From the NCBI RefSeq assembly GCF_002797415.1, contig NZ_KZ454944.1:2870665-2934664 (forward strand): 64,000 nt of DNA, given 5' to 3'. Position numbers and translations under genes: made by a program. Below are positions 30,321 through 39,229 of this stretch, piece by piece. Source of the stretch: Bacillus alkalisoli (GTDB lineage: Bacteria > Bacillota > Bacilli > Bacillales > Bacillaceae_I). The notes below the pieces were generated by a model, which did not search any database, was not told the origin of the DNA, and worked only from the letters and a program-made list of their open reading frames with translations. The stretch's first letter is position 1, and every line of letters begins with the position of its first letter.

Positions 30321-31292
30321 TTATTCTCCTTTTACTTGTTCGTTTGGTAATAAACCTGTTTCTTTATATGTTTCTATATTTTGGAGTATTTTTTCTTGAA
30401 AAGGTTTATCGACTAATGGGCTGAACTTCCCTAGTGAGATAACATCATCTTCAAAATCAAAATATAGTGATCCAGATGATAATTCGCCAGATAAGTAGTT
30501 TCTAAAAACTAGTTCATATAATTCTGGAACGTGTTGAACAGTACTGGTCAACACTGTATTTTCTCCTAAGTCAGATTGGTCCGTAACAAAGCCAATCGCA
30601 TATTTGCCTTTACTCTTTAATTGATTAATGACTGGAACGTTAAAGCCGTCCCCCGCTGGGTAAACGATATCAACGTCATTTTCTAGCATACCTTTAAGGA
30701 TAGTTAATGCAATTTTAGGGTCATCCCAATTTTGAGTGTACTCAATGAACACTGTAGCGTCAGGGTTCTGATAAGAAACACCTTCAAAAAAGCCATCTAC
30801 TTCAGGTTGCCATTCAAATGCAGCAATAATTCCTACTTTATTCGTTTCTGTCATATGGCCACTAACCATTCCACCGAAAAAACCCATAGCATTTGCTTTA
30901 AAGTTTAGGCTTGTAACATTTTTCCCGTAAACGGTTGAATTAAAACAAACAAAATGTATATGAGGATAATCATCTCCTATTTCGTCAAACACTTTTGCGT
31001 ATTGATTTCCATGACCAAAAATAAACGTAATTCCCTTTTTATCGAATTCCTTCACTGCTTTTTTTATTTCTTCTTCCTGTTCAATTCCTTCTTCATAGAA
31101 CACATCTAAATTAAATGTAGATTGAATTCTAAGTAAACCTTTATATCCTTTCGTTCCCCAAACTTGGTCATTTATAGTATCTGGAACAAGTAGTCCAACT
31201 TTATTTTTATCATTCGAAGAAACTTGTCCACAAGAAGTTAATAGAAGAAGAACAATTATAGAAAATAAAGTCATAAATCTTATTTTTTTCAA
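30321..31292 (-). CDS. med: Med, BMP/PnrA-type lipoprotein regulating competence
   Basis: This protein of about 323 residues has a lipoprotein signal (LLLLTSC, Cys21). The remainder is a BMP-family (basic membrane protein/PnrA-like) binding fold, with VGLLVPDTINDQVWG at the start of the domain. In B. subtilis Med is a positive regulator of comK. A TTG start at 31292 is preferred because AGGATGGTG lies 7 bases upstream. It is two bases from comZ. Confidence 0.88.
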   Translation of the reverse strand: MKKIRFMTLFSIIVLLLLTSCGQVSSNDKNKVGLLVPDTINDQVWGTKGYKGLLRIQSTFNLDVFYEEGIEQEEEIKKAVKEFDKKGITFIFGHGNQYAKVFDEIGDDYPHIHFVCFNSTVYGKNVTSLNFKANAMGFFGGMVSGHMTETNKVGIIAAFEWQPEVDGFFEGVSYQNPDATVFIEYTQNWDDPKIALTILKGMLENDVDIVYPAGDGFNVPVINQLKSKGKYAIGFVTDQSDLGENTVLTSTVQHVPELYELVFRNYLSGELSSGSLYFDFEDDVISLGKFSPLVDKPFQEKILQNIETYKETGLLPNEQVKGE

Positions 31293-31448
31293 GTGAAGAC
31301 ACCATCCTAACAAGTAAAAAAACTGTAAACTATTGTTACATTATTATGTATTAGGAAAGAAAAACTTTCCTATTCTAACTTATATATTACACTCATCTCA
31401 TTATAATAAAAGAGATATTTCAAAAATACCATATATTCTTAATATAAT

Positions 31449-32222
31449 TTACATACGTTTTCTACGAATCTTAGAATGTAATACATGATCTTCAACCGCT
31501 TGTTTTACGGTATAAGTTGGTTTACAATCAATGACATTCCAAACGGATTCGCCTTTCCTTATAGGTGACTTATTAACTTTCGATAGTTTAATAGACAACT
31601 CCACAGCCAATTCATCAGATACGTTTTTATTTGGATTTGTTACCAGTAATACTTTTTGATGAATTCGTTCTTTACTTTCCAATAAAGAAACTAATAATTT
31701 TGAAACATCTTCTACATATATATAGTCTTTTTCTACTACCATGTCATTTTCTCCATCACAATCCATTTTTCCTTCGACTTTATTAAAAATTATTCTTTGG
31801 ATGGTATCTTTTTCTGGCTGCCACGGTCCAAACACTTCATTAAATAGAATCATTACTACATTACCAAGTGAATCCAAATATTCTATCCAGTCGTCATTGG
31901 CTGTATCTACTCGTTGGATAATGTAAACAATCTCAAAGAGTTGTGACAAATTGTTTAGGTGTTTTTTCTCGTTTTCTGTTAGTTTTTTCTCTGGAAAATA
32001 GAAGGCTGCCACTCCACTTTCACTTTCTAACAGTTCTAGGCTTTCTACGTTTTTATATTGAAAGAATGCATTTCTTCCAATCTCCATTAACATTTCATCT
32101 GTTTCTTTTCGTTGTTGTTGTTCCGTTTCTATGCTTAATACTTCATATTCTTCCTCTATCAATTTTTTACACAAGCTAAAGGCAATAAAGTTGGAAGCAC
32201 CGATTACTACAATTCTATTCAA
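31449..32222 (-). CDS. yjaV: NAD(P)-binding Rossmann-fold protein (YjaV position)
   Basis: This 257-residue protein begins with a Rossmann glycine motif (VVIGASNFIAFSL, residues 4-16), as in extended short-chain dehydrogenase/epimerase proteins. The classical YxxxK catalytic pair is not evident, so it may bind a nucleotide without being an active dehydrogenase. The C-terminal part carries a YIYVEDVSKLLVSLL segment resembling epimerases. Its place between med and a hydrolase-like gene equals B. subtilis yjaV; the symbol rests on synteny. Confidence 0.6.
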   Translation of the reverse strand: MNRIVVIGASNFIAFSLCKKLIEEEYEVLSIETEQQQRKETDEMLMEIGRNAFFQYKNVESLELLESESGVAAFYFPEKKLTENEKKHLNNLSQLFEIVYIIQRVDTANDDWIEYLDSLGNVVMILFNEVFGPWQPEKDTIQRIIFNKVEGKMDCDGENDMVVEKDYIYVEDVSKLLVSLLESKERIHQKVLLVTNPNKNVSDELAVELSIKLSKVNKSPIRKGESVWNVIDCKPTYTVKQAVEDHVLHSKIRRKRM

Positions 32223-32311
32223 GTTTTATCCCTCCTCGAAAACTAGCTCTTACCGTATCTTATGCAATCGACATAATTAAAGTCCCCATTCGATTTTTAG
32301 AATAGAGACTT

Positions 32312-33052
32312 TTATAGTTTTGTTTCGAATTTCGTAAAGAACTGACAAATGGAACTACCGTAAGAATATCTTTTTTCCACAAGGTGATACGTTACTTGAA
32401 TTGGATGTGAAAGTTTTTTTCTCCATTCTTCATATATTTTGCAATGTACGTTAGGATCGTAAGTGAAATTCGTTGTAGTTTGCCAAATCTTAACTGGCAA
32501 TTCACTTATAAAGTGATGACCACTTATTTGCTTTATTTTATTTTCTAATTCCTCTTTGTTCACTTTATGTGCATCTAATAGCTCTTTATATATTTTTTTA
32601 AAGAAGAATTTTCTTTCTTTTTCTTGCTTGTAGTGAGCATATAAATCAAGACACGGATTTATAAGAGCTACGGAGCGCACATTTTCTTTTATTATTTCCA
32701 TCAATTGAAGTGCAACTAGGGCTCCCATTCCTTCTGCTAAAATATGAATCTTACTATTTAAGATTTCCTGCTTTAAAACGATATGATACAACTGTTGTAT
32801 ATGTTCTAAAGCTCTTTCACTTCCCCAATTTGCTCCGTACAAATTAGAGTAAAAAATGGTATATCCTGCACTTAGAAGTTGTTCCATTATTTTCGTTCGT
32901 CCTATATGTTGCGTCCATAAGCTCTTGTGCTCATCTACAAAGTGATTAGTGTCCCCGATAATAAGTACTCCAAATCCGTTTGGCTTCTCTGGAACATGAA
33001 CAACATTCCATTGACCTCCCATTAGAAAAAATCGTATATTTCTATCCATCAT
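32312..33052 (-). CDS. yjaU: Alpha/beta hydrolase-like protein (YjaU position), nucleophile Ser absent
   Basis: This 246-residue protein has an alpha/beta-hydrolase layout. The nucleophile-elbow position reads LAEGMGALVAL instead of GxSxG, so the expected serine is replaced by Met, and catalysis in the usual way looks unlikely. A late His region (FYxPNVHCKIYEEW-like) is not clearly catalytic. GGAGGAAAGG precedes the start. It is likely co-transcribed with the Rossmann-fold gene 89 bp downstream. The symbol is by synteny with yjzD-yjaU-yjaV-med. Confidence 0.55.
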   Translation of the reverse strand: MMDRNIRFFLMGGQWNVVHVPEKPNGFGVLIIGDTNHFVDEHKSLWTQHIGRTKIMEQLLSAGYTIFYSNLYGANWGSERALEHIQQLYHIVLKQEILNSKIHILAEGMGALVALQLMEIIKENVRSVALINPCLDLYAHYKQEKERKFFFKKIYKELLDAHKVNKEELENKIKQISGHHFISELPVKIWQTTTNFTYDPNVHCKIYEEWRKKLSHPIQVTYHLVEKRYSYGSSICQFFTKFETKL

Positions 33053-33246
33053 ACTTCCTTTCCTCCAACATCTTCACCGTATATTTTATCGTATGAAAAA
33101 AAGACTTTCCTGTTAAAGGCTTTTGAAGGATTTTTCCATATTGTTCAATAATTTGTGCTAAAGTTCACATTCGTGTTATTTCATATTATTTGTTATTTCA
33201 TTTTAATGGTAAATCTACCTAAAGTAAAAAATAAAAGAAGGCGATT

Positions 33247-33387
33247 TTAGCAAGCACCTTCTTCGTCATGGACATTAGTTAGCTCTTCATTTAAGCGTTG
33301 TAATGTTTCTTTTCCTAGTTCCGTTAAGTTTGTTTCTTTTTGTTCTAACAATAATTTCAGCTCTTTTAACTTATCTTGATTTGCCAA
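33247..33387 (-). CDS. Small coiled-coil acidic protein, 46 residues
   Basis: From a TTG start at 33387 (AGGAGGATATACT upstream) the product begins MANQDKLKELKLLLEQKETN. It is Lys/Glu/Leu-rich with heptad-like Leu spacing and ends in EEGAC. The reading frame extends further upstream, but only this start has a ribosome binding site. Function unknown. The same leader sequence TAGGAGGATATACT precedes the divergent yjzD gene. Confidence 0.55.
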   Translation of the reverse strand: MANQDKLKELKLLLEQKETNLTELGKETLQRLNEELTNVHDEEGAC

Positions 33388-33528
33388 AGTATATCCTCCT
33401 ATTTTCAAAAATATGGTTACAGAAAAAATTACTAAAGAAAACGAATACATTTTTACGTTTATTATATGCGTACTTTGTGGTAAAATATCCGAAGAATGTA
33501 GTTCTTTATGATAGGAGGATATACTAAT

Positions 33529-33711
33529 ATGCGTTTCTTTTGGACTTTAGTATGGTCTTTATTACTTGTAAACATGATTTCTTATGTTATTGCAAGTATG
33601 CAAGGTGATACATATAATTATGTAATTGCAAGTGGTGTAGCTGTAGTGTTTACACTAGTTATTTCATTAATCGGTGCGGTTCTTCCGAACGAACCAGTTG
33701 AAAAACATTAA
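33529..33711 (+). CDS. yjzD: YjzD, DUF2929 membrane protein
   Basis: This 60-residue protein has two hydrophobic helices (residues 3-20 and 31-52) and a short charged end (NEPVEKH), matching DUF2929/YjzD. ATAGGAGGATATACTAAT precedes the ATG at 33529. Function unknown. It is followed by a strong terminator and repeat copy E4, convergent with clpB. Confidence 0.8.
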   Translation: MRFFWTLVWSLLLVNMISYVIASMQGDTYNYVIASGVAVVFTLVISLIGAVLPNEPVEKH

Positions 33712-33725
33712 TATTTTTTTACAAG

Positions 33726-33764
33726 AAAGAACTTGACTGATGTAGACAAGTTCTTTTTTATTTG
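33726..33764 (+). terminator. Terminator of yjzD
   Basis: AAGAACTTG pairs with CAAGTTCTT, followed by TTTTTATTT. Confidence 0.8.
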
Positions 33765-33778
33765 GCTTTACAAGAACT

Positions 33779-33948
33779 GCATTTGATTCCCGCGCAAGCC
33801 ATCACTTTTCGGAGTGGCTGGAGCCTACTCGTCTTCGCCTGTGGGATTTACTCCCGCAGGACAAGCAAGGCTACGGGAGCGATGCATCGCACGAAGGAAA
33901 TTCGATAGCATTTTCGAGGAGCCTCCGACTTGCGCGGAAATCAACTGC
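33779..33948 (+). repeat. Modular CCGCGGG repeat element, copy E4 (diverged core)
   Basis: Outer arms 33779-33798 and 33929-33948 are a 20-bp inverted repeat with two mismatches (GCATTTGATTCCCGCGCAAG). The CCGCGGG core is eroded and part of the internal stem is deleted, but module B is intact (GCGATGCATCGC palindrome and AAATTCGATAGCATTT hairpin). It lies between convergent yjzD and clpB. Confidence 0.8.
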
Positions 33949-34000
33949 TAAACTAGTATAAAAAAAAATCAATATAATCCTTAACACAGTCTGTCTTTTA

Positions 34001-36592
34001 TTACTTTGATACTAAATACAATTTTCCTTCTTTAAAATCAATTACAATTTCTTCCTCTTCTTTTATCGTTCCTTTGATTATTTCTTTTGCAAGTAATGTT
34101 TCAATATGTTTTTGGACAAATCTTCTTAGGGGTCTAGCTCCATATTGTGGTTCATAACCTACTTCTGCTAAATAATCTTTTGCTTCATCTGTTAGCGTAA
34201 CTGTCATTCTTCTATCTTGTAGGCGCTTTTGCAATTCATTGATTAATTTATCTAATATAGAACGAATTTCATTTTTATCCAATGGAGCGAACAGGATAGT
34301 TTCGTCGATACGATTTAAGAACTCAGGACGGAAGTGTGATCTTAATTGTTTCATGACAAGTTCTTTTACTTCCGCTGAAATTTCACTTTTGTTTTCTTCA
34401 TTTTGATTATTAAGCATAAATTGTGAGCCAATATTAGATGTCATAATAATTACTGTGTTTTTTACATCAATTGTTCTACCTTGTGAATCCGTAATTCTTC
34501 CATCATCTAGCATTTGTAATAATATATTAAATACTTCTGAATGTGCTTTTTCTATTTCATCTAACAACACGACTGAATATGGTTTCCTTCTTATCGCCTC
34601 TGTTAATTGCCCACCTTCTTCATATCCTACATACCCAGGAGGTGCACCAATCAAACGGGATACCGCATGTTTTTCCATATACTCTGACATATCAATTCGA
34701 ATAATTTGTTCTTCACTATCAAAAAGCGATTGTGCTAGTGCTTTAGCTAATTCTGTCTTCCCTACTCCAGTTGGCCCAAGGAAAATAAAGGAGCCAATAG
34801 GTCGATTCGGGTCTTTAATACCTGCTCTTGCCCTTATAACAGCGTCAGAAACAAGTTGAACTGCTTCGTCTTGACCAACTACTCTTTTTTGTAAAATAGT
34901 CTCAAGATTAAGTAGCTTTTCTCGTTCCCCTTCCACTAATTTTGTAACTGGGATACCTGTCCATTTGGCAACAATACTAGCTATTTCTTCTTCTGTTACT
35001 TCTTCTCTTAGTAATTTACTTCCTTCTTTTTCTTTAGATGCTTGTTCTAGGTTTTTAATTTCATTTTCCAGTATTGGTATTTTTCCATGGCGAATTTCTG
35101 CTGCTTTATTTAGATCATACTTACTTTCTGCTTCTTCTAACTCACGCTTAAGTTTTTCTAGTTGTTCACGTTTGTGTCTAATTCCTTGAATAGAGCTTTT
35201 TTCAACTTCCCATTGCGCACGCATAGTTGCTGCTTTTTCATTTAATTTTTCTAATTCTTTTCTAATTTGTAGTCGCCTTTCTTCACTATCTTTATCTTTT
35301 TCTTTACTTAATGCCGCTTCTTCTATTTCTAGTTGCATGATTCTTCTAGTCACTTCGTCTAATTCGGTAGGCATAGAATCAATTTCTGTGCGAATCATTG
35401 CACAAGCTTCGTCAATTATATCAATTGCTTTATCAGGAAGAAAACGTTCTGAAATATATCGGTCAGATAAAGTAGCTGCCGTTACGATTGCTCTGTCTTG
35501 TATATTTACTCCATGGTGTATTTCAAATCTTTCCTTTAACCCTCTTAAGATAGAAATAGTATCTTCTACTGTAGGTTCTTGAACCATTACTTGTTGAAAC
35601 CTTCTCTCTAATGCTGGATCTTTTTCAATGTATTGTCGATGTTCATTTAAGGTTGTTGCCCCTATGCAATGTAGTTCACCACGAGCGAGCATTGGTTTTA
35701 ACATATTTCCTGCATCCATCGCTCCTTCTGTTTTACCAGCTCCAACGATTGTATGTAGTTCATCAATAAAAAGAATGATTTGTCCATCACTTTTCTTTAC
35801 TTCATTTAAGACAGCCTTTAATCTTTCTTCAAACTCACCTCTGAATTTTGCTCCTGCTACTAATGAACTCAAATCAAGGGAAAAGATAGTTTTATTTTGC
35901 AAGCCTTCTGGTACATCTTTTCTTACGATTCTTTGAGCTAGTCCTTCTACTATAGCTGTTTTACCAACACCTGGCTCTCCAATTAGGACAGGGTTATTTT
36001 TCGTTTTTCGTGATAAAATTCGAATCACTCTTCTAATTTCCTGATCACGTCCAATTACAGGATCCACTTTTCCTGACTTTACATCTTCAATTAAATCTCT
36101 ACCATATTTTTTTAACACTTCAAATGTTTCTTCAGCATGCTGACTATCCACTTTCTGGTTCCCCCTTATCTTCCTAATAGCTTCTTCGATTTTTTCTAAC
36201 GAAATAGGTGTTTGCCAATTACGATTATTGTTTATTTGTTTTACAAATTGAAAAACTACATGTTCCGTTGAAATAAAATCATCCTGCCAGCTTTTTCTTA
36301 GTTCATCTGCTTTTTGAAAAAAGTGAACTAATGAATGTGACGCATAGATTTGGCTATTTCTTTCTCCTTGGAAAGTGGCTTTTTGGTTTAATTTTTCTTG
36401 TAGTTCAGACAGAAGAGAATGTATTGTAATATTCGCCACTTCAAAAATTCTCTTAGCAATCCCTTCTTGTTGGTTTAGTAATGTAAAAATAACATGCTCT
36501 ATATCTAATTCTGTATGTTTTTTCTCCACAGCTATCGTTTGTGCTTGTTGTAATGTTTGCTGTAAGTGTGAAGTAAGAATATTTATATCCAT
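34001..36592 (-). CDS. clpB: ClpB disaggregase (AAA+ chaperone)
   Basis: This 863-residue protein has an N-terminal Clp_N double repeat (about 1-145), NBD1 with Walker A GEPGVGKT (near 205), a long charged coiled-coil middle domain (about 400-525), NBD2 with Walker A GPTGVGKT (near 605) and a C-terminal small domain. The middle domain marks it as ClpB rather than ClpC. It resolubilises protein aggregates with DnaK. Transcription starts from a sigma-A promoter overlapped by a CtsR operator, so heat-shock derepression is expected. B. subtilis itself lacks clpB at this place. Confidence 0.95.
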   Translation of the reverse strand: MDINILTSHLQQTLQQAQTIAVEKKHTELDIEHVIFTLLNQQEGIAKRIFEVANITIHSLLSELQEKLNQKATFQGERNSQIYASHSLVHFFQKADELRKSWQDDFISTEHVVFQFVKQINNNRNWQTPISLEKIEEAIRKIRGNQKVDSQHAEETFEVLKKYGRDLIEDVKSGKVDPVIGRDQEIRRVIRILSRKTKNNPVLIGEPGVGKTAIVEGLAQRIVRKDVPEGLQNKTIFSLDLSSLVAGAKFRGEFEERLKAVLNEVKKSDGQIILFIDELHTIVGAGKTEGAMDAGNMLKPMLARGELHCIGATTLNEHRQYIEKDPALERRFQQVMVQEPTVEDTISILRGLKERFEIHHGVNIQDRAIVTAATLSDRYISERFLPDKAIDIIDEACAMIRTEIDSMPTELDEVTRRIMQLEIEEAALSKEKDKDSEERRLQIRKELEKLNEKAATMRAQWEVEKSSIQGIRHKREQLEKLKRELEEAESKYDLNKAAEIRHGKIPILENEIKNLEQASKEKEGSKLLREEVTEEEIASIVAKWTGIPVTKLVEGEREKLLNLETILQKRVVGQDEAVQLVSDAVIRARAGIKDPNRPIGSFIFLGPTGVGKTELAKALAQSLFDSEEQIIRIDMSEYMEKHAVSRLIGAPPGYVGYEEGGQLTEAIRRKPYSVVLLDEIEKAHSEVFNILLQMLDDGRITDSQGRTIDVKNTVIIMTSNIGSQFMLNNQNEENKSEISAEVKELVMKQLRSHFRPEFLNRIDETILFAPLDKNEIRSILDKLINELQKRLQDRRMTVTLTDEAKDYLAEVGYEPQYGARPLRRFVQKHIETLLAKEIIKGTIKEEEEIVIDFKEGKLYLVSK

Positions 36593-36614
36593 AATTAACA
36601 GCCTCCTATTATAG

Positions 36615-36671
36615 TTTGACCATTATTGACCTTTTTACACTATTATACAGAAGAAAAAACCATCCTTACAA
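36615..36671 (-). promoter_or_regulatory. clpB promoter with CtsR operator
   Basis: On the minus strand TTGTAA (36666-36671), 18 bp, TATAAT (36642-36647). Immediately downstream, GGTCAATAATGGTCAAA (36615-36631) fits the CtsR heptad direct repeat. The -35 lies inside the yjzC terminator stem. Confidence 0.8.
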
Positions 36672-36686
36672 GAAGGATGGTTTGAT
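36655..36686 (-). terminator. Terminator of yjzC
   Basis: AACCATCCTT pairs with AAGGATGGTT, followed by TTTTCTTC on the minus strand. Confidence 0.8.
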
Positions 36687-36724
36687 TTGCATGAAAAGTT
36701 TCTTTCTTGCAACTTATTATTTCA

Positions 36725-36904
36725 TTAAGGCCTGCGTTTTCTTGCCCAGACACGGTTATGGTTAGATGTTTCTGGGAAAGAGTCTCCAGCTTTTAAATTT
36801 ACTCTTTTAGGATTTTTGACCATACTTCCTGTTTCACCGATTTCTAAGTAAGTACCGTTATTCGGTGCTTTTTGGCCAGGTCGAAATTGTTGGTTTTGTC
36901 CCAT
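36725..36904 (-). CDS. yjzC: YjzC-like small protein
   Basis: This 59-residue basic protein begins MGQNQQFRPGQKAPNNGTYL and ends RVWARKRRP. It resembles the YjzC family of small Bacillus proteins by the GQKAPNNGTYxEIGE pattern and by synteny with yjzD. AATATAGGAGGG precedes the ATG. Function unknown. It has its own terminator. Confidence 0.75.
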   Translation of the reverse strand: MGQNQQFRPGQKAPNNGTYLEIGETGSMVKNPKRVNLKAGDSFPETSNHNRVWARKRRP

Positions 36905-37018
36905 TCATTTTCCCTCCTAATATAGAGCACTCCATTTTACATGTTTCGGTGCACATGTAATATGGAATTCATATTTATTTTACCCAACGCTCTAAAATAT
37001 ATTGAAGGGAAAATCTCT

Positions 37019-37399
37019 TTAGAAATATGGAAGTAATGAAATAGCAGTAATTGCTGCTAATGGTAAGACGAGAGGACGAAATCTTCTTCTTGGATAAAAA
37101 TAACCTGGATAGCCACCGTAGCCTGAATATCCGTAGCCAGGGTAACCAAATGGTATTCTCATCATTTGATTATGCATATCCCCTTGCGGCATTTGTTCGC
37201 TCATTTGGTCTGTTTCATCCATTGGTACTGCAAAGGTAGCATTATCTTCGGCTACATCTACAATAATTCCATCAAATTGATTTCCATCTTGTGTTTGCAC
37301 CATTACGTAATCCTTTAAGTGGTTCGCACAAAGTTCATACATATGGTTAGTATTTTGGTGATTACGGTTGTAAAAATCTTGGTGATTTTGGTAATACAT
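37019..37399 (-). CDS. Hypothetical protein with Gly/Tyr-rich segment, 126 residues
   Basis: An Asn/His/Gln/Tyr-rich start (YYQNHQDFYNRNHQNTNHMY) is followed by a beta-strand-rich stretch (DYVMVQTQDGNQFDGIIVDV) that looks like a small SH3/LSm-type barrel. Then come an acidic Met/Gln part, a PGYGYSGYGGYPGY low-complexity run, an RRRF patch and a hydrophobic C-terminus. Such composition occurs among spore-surface or coat-associated proteins in sporeformers, but that is only an analogy. GGGAGGGG precedes the ATG. Not recognised. Confidence 0.6.
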   Translation of the reverse strand: MYYQNHQDFYNRNHQNTNHMYELCANHLKDYVMVQTQDGNQFDGIIVDVAEDNATFAVPMDETDQMSEQMPQGDMHNQMMRIPFGYPGYGYSGYGGYPGYFYPRRRFRPLVLPLAAITAISLLPYF

Positions 37400-37497
37400 T
37401 CATACCCCTCCCTTTCTTTCGTATCTTATTCATGGAAATGGGAATGGGTGAATGTCTTAAATGTTGTTTATTTTTTCTTTTAGCTGTTTCCAAGACC

Positions 37498-37629
37498 GCT
37501 GTTGATTTCCGTGCAAGGCTTCGGTTTCCGCGGGCGGGCCGGGATCCTCCTCGTCGCATTCGCGCATGCGGGGTCTCCCGCTCCCCGCTTCTCCCGCAGG
37601 AGTCTCCTCCTTGCACGAAAATCAACAGC
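37498..37629 (+). repeat. Modular CCGCGGG repeat element, copy E5
   Basis: Outer arms are GCTGTTGATTTCCGTGCAAG (37498-37517) and its complement at 37610-37629 with one mismatch. The internal stem CGGGA (37540-37544) pairs with TCCCG (37576-37580) around a CGCAT/ATGCG hairpin (37555-37570). Both optional modules are absent. This is the only copy clearly between two genes in the same direction. Confidence 0.85.
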
Positions 37630-37676
37630 TAATAAGTAGTTAAATATCAACATTAATCCTTAACAAAGCTTTACTT

Positions 37677-38015
37677 TTAAGAAATAGTTAATACTTCATG
37701 TTTAGTGGCTAGTTCAACGAATAGATCCATGCCTTTTATTTTTCCGACTGTTAGTTTGTCGGCAACTTCATAATGTTCTACACATGTACGACATGCATAA
37801 ACGTGTACGCCACTGTTTTCTAATTCTCCTAAATGAACAGATGTTAGTGATTGTTCTGTAGCTGTGAGTACACCAGTGTTCATTAGGAATATTGCATGTG
37901 GTAAACTTTCACGTTGTTTTAATAAAGTGAAAAATGTCTCTAATACAGATTCCCCAAGTGCTTCTTCACCTTTTCCTAACTGATTAGAGCTTACTAATAT
38001 AATTTTATTTTCCAT
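37677..38015 (-). CDS. DsrE-like protein resembling the C-terminal domain of YedF
   Basis: This 112-residue protein contains an LGKGEEALGESVLETFF segment, an FLMNTGVL turn and a CRTC (Cys75/Cys78) motif followed by a VGKIKGMDLFVE segment. This is the pattern of the DsrE-like domain of YedF (selenium metabolism/sulfurtransferase-like) proteins. The usual N-terminal TusA domain is missing, so it is a stand-alone domain. It sits 20 bp downstream of yitW, which hints at sulfur transfer or Fe-S assembly; no selD or selA gene is in view. The ATG at 38015 is preferred to an upstream TTG that overlaps the ribosome binding site. Confidence 0.65.
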   Translation of the reverse strand: MENKIILVSSNQLGKGEEALGESVLETFFTLLKQRESLPHAIFLMNTGVLTATEQSLTSVHLGELENSGVHVYACRTCVEHYEVADKLTVGKIKGMDLFVELATKHEVLTIS

Positions 38016-38035
38016 TAAAACCAATTCCCTTCTGC

Positions 38036-38350
38036 TTAATAATCCGCAACATTTAAAGCAATTTTCGCTAACCTAGACATTTTATCTCTGCTCCATGGTG
38101 GATTAAATGTAATATTCACATCTACACCCTTGACACCATCAATGTTAATTAACGCTTTTTTAACATGTTCCACAATTGTGCCTGCAAGAGGGCAACCAAT
38201 AGACGTTAATGTCATTGTTACTACTACTATCCCTTCTTCTATTTCTACTCCGTAAACGAGTCCTAAGTTGACAATATCAACGCGTAATTCCGGATCTTCC
38301 ACTTCTTCTAGTGCTTCCATAATTTTTACTTTTAAGTCTTCTTGTCCCAT
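38036..38350 (-). CDS. yitW: MIP18/DUF59-type Fe-S cluster assembly factor YitW (SufT-like)
   Basis: This 104-codon protein carries the MIP18/DUF59 pattern DPELRVDIVNLGLVY (about 19-33) and the conserved TSIGCPLA with Cys53, the thiol implicated in Fe-S handling. It likely assists assembly or transfer of Fe-S clusters to target proteins. The start at 38350 is preceded by GAAGGG at 9 bases; a longer reading frame would run into yitV and has no ribosome binding site. It lies between yitV and a DsrE-like gene in a three-gene operon. Confidence 0.85.
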   Translation of the reverse strand: MGQEDLKVKIMEALEEVEDPELRVDIVNLGLVYGVEIEEGIVVVTMTLTSIGCPLAGTIVEHVKKALINIDGVKGVDVNITFNPPWSRDKMSRLAKIALNVADY

Positions 38351-38363
38351 GTTCATCTTCCCT

Positions 38364-39107
38364 TCATAAGTATTCATTAAACCAACTAACTGTTTTGTAC
38401 ATGCCATGTTTAGATACTTTGTGTTCTGCTTTTTCGTCAATAACTAATTCGAAATGAGAGCTAGAGTCCTTTAGCGCTTCATAAAACTCTTCTATATAGT
38501 TTGATGGAACTTCCTTATCACATTTTCCATGCCAACAAAATAATGGACGGTTTTGTAATTTATCTGGTTGTTTACTTAAATCATATGGAACAATTTGTTC
38601 TAATGCTGTTCTAATTTCTTCTTCAGAGAAAGTATTTTCAGGTAGCGCACTTAATTTCATTTGGGCAAATGATTTATAATCAGGACAACCCATTAGGCTA
38701 ACTGCTGTTTTGATCCATTCAAATTGCGTTAGTGCACCAAGGGTAATAAATCCACCCATGGAAGTACCAACGACTCCAATTCTGTCTTCGTCTATTTTTC
38801 CCTGATGTAGAAAATGTTTTCGTAAAAAATCTAATTCATGAATAGTTTGTATCACTATTTTCCAAAAAACAGGACCTAATTCCGCTTCATTTTTCCTATT
38901 CGTTCTTTCTCCGTGATAAGTACAATCTGGTAAAAAGATTCGAAAACCTTTTTCCGCTAATAAATAGGCATAAGATAAGTTCATTTCTTTCATACTTGTA
39001 ATGCCATGAATAAAAAAGATTGTCGGCGCTTTTTGTTCTGCAATCGACTCGTTATAAACTTCTAACAAGGGAATTTCACCGACAAACTGCTTGTTTACAA
39101 TTATCAT
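38364..39107 (-). CDS. yitV: Alpha/beta hydrolase YitV
   Basis: This 247-residue protein of the dienelactone hydrolase/prolyl oligopeptidase-like fold shows the oxyanion region FFIHGITSM, nucleophile elbow GTSMGGF (Ser116) and a late WHGKCDKEVPSNY segment with the acid residue, then EHKVSKHGM with His. A catalytic triad is therefore plausible; the substrate is unknown. It is the first gene of the yitV-yitW-DsrE operon and divergent from yitU, as in B. subtilis synteny. Confidence 0.8.
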   Translation of the reverse strand: MIIVNKQFVGEIPLLEVYNESIAEQKAPTIFFIHGITSMKEMNLSYAYLLAEKGFRIFLPDCTYHGERTNRKNEAELGPVFWKIVIQTIHELDFLRKHFLHQGKIDEDRIGVVGTSMGGFITLGALTQFEWIKTAVSLMGCPDYKSFAQMKLSALPENTFSEEEIRTALEQIVPYDLSKQPDKLQNRPLFCWHGKCDKEVPSNYIEEFYEALKDSSSHFELVIDEKAEHKVSKHGMYKTVSWFNEYL

Positions 39108-39229
39108 TATCTTTCTCCCCCAAACAATTTCTATATCTTTCCATAGAACAAGTGTAACATGTAGACAATTATTTTGAAAAAAGGTTACACTTAAAATAAG
39201 ACATTATTTTTTTGTATAAAGGAGTACAT

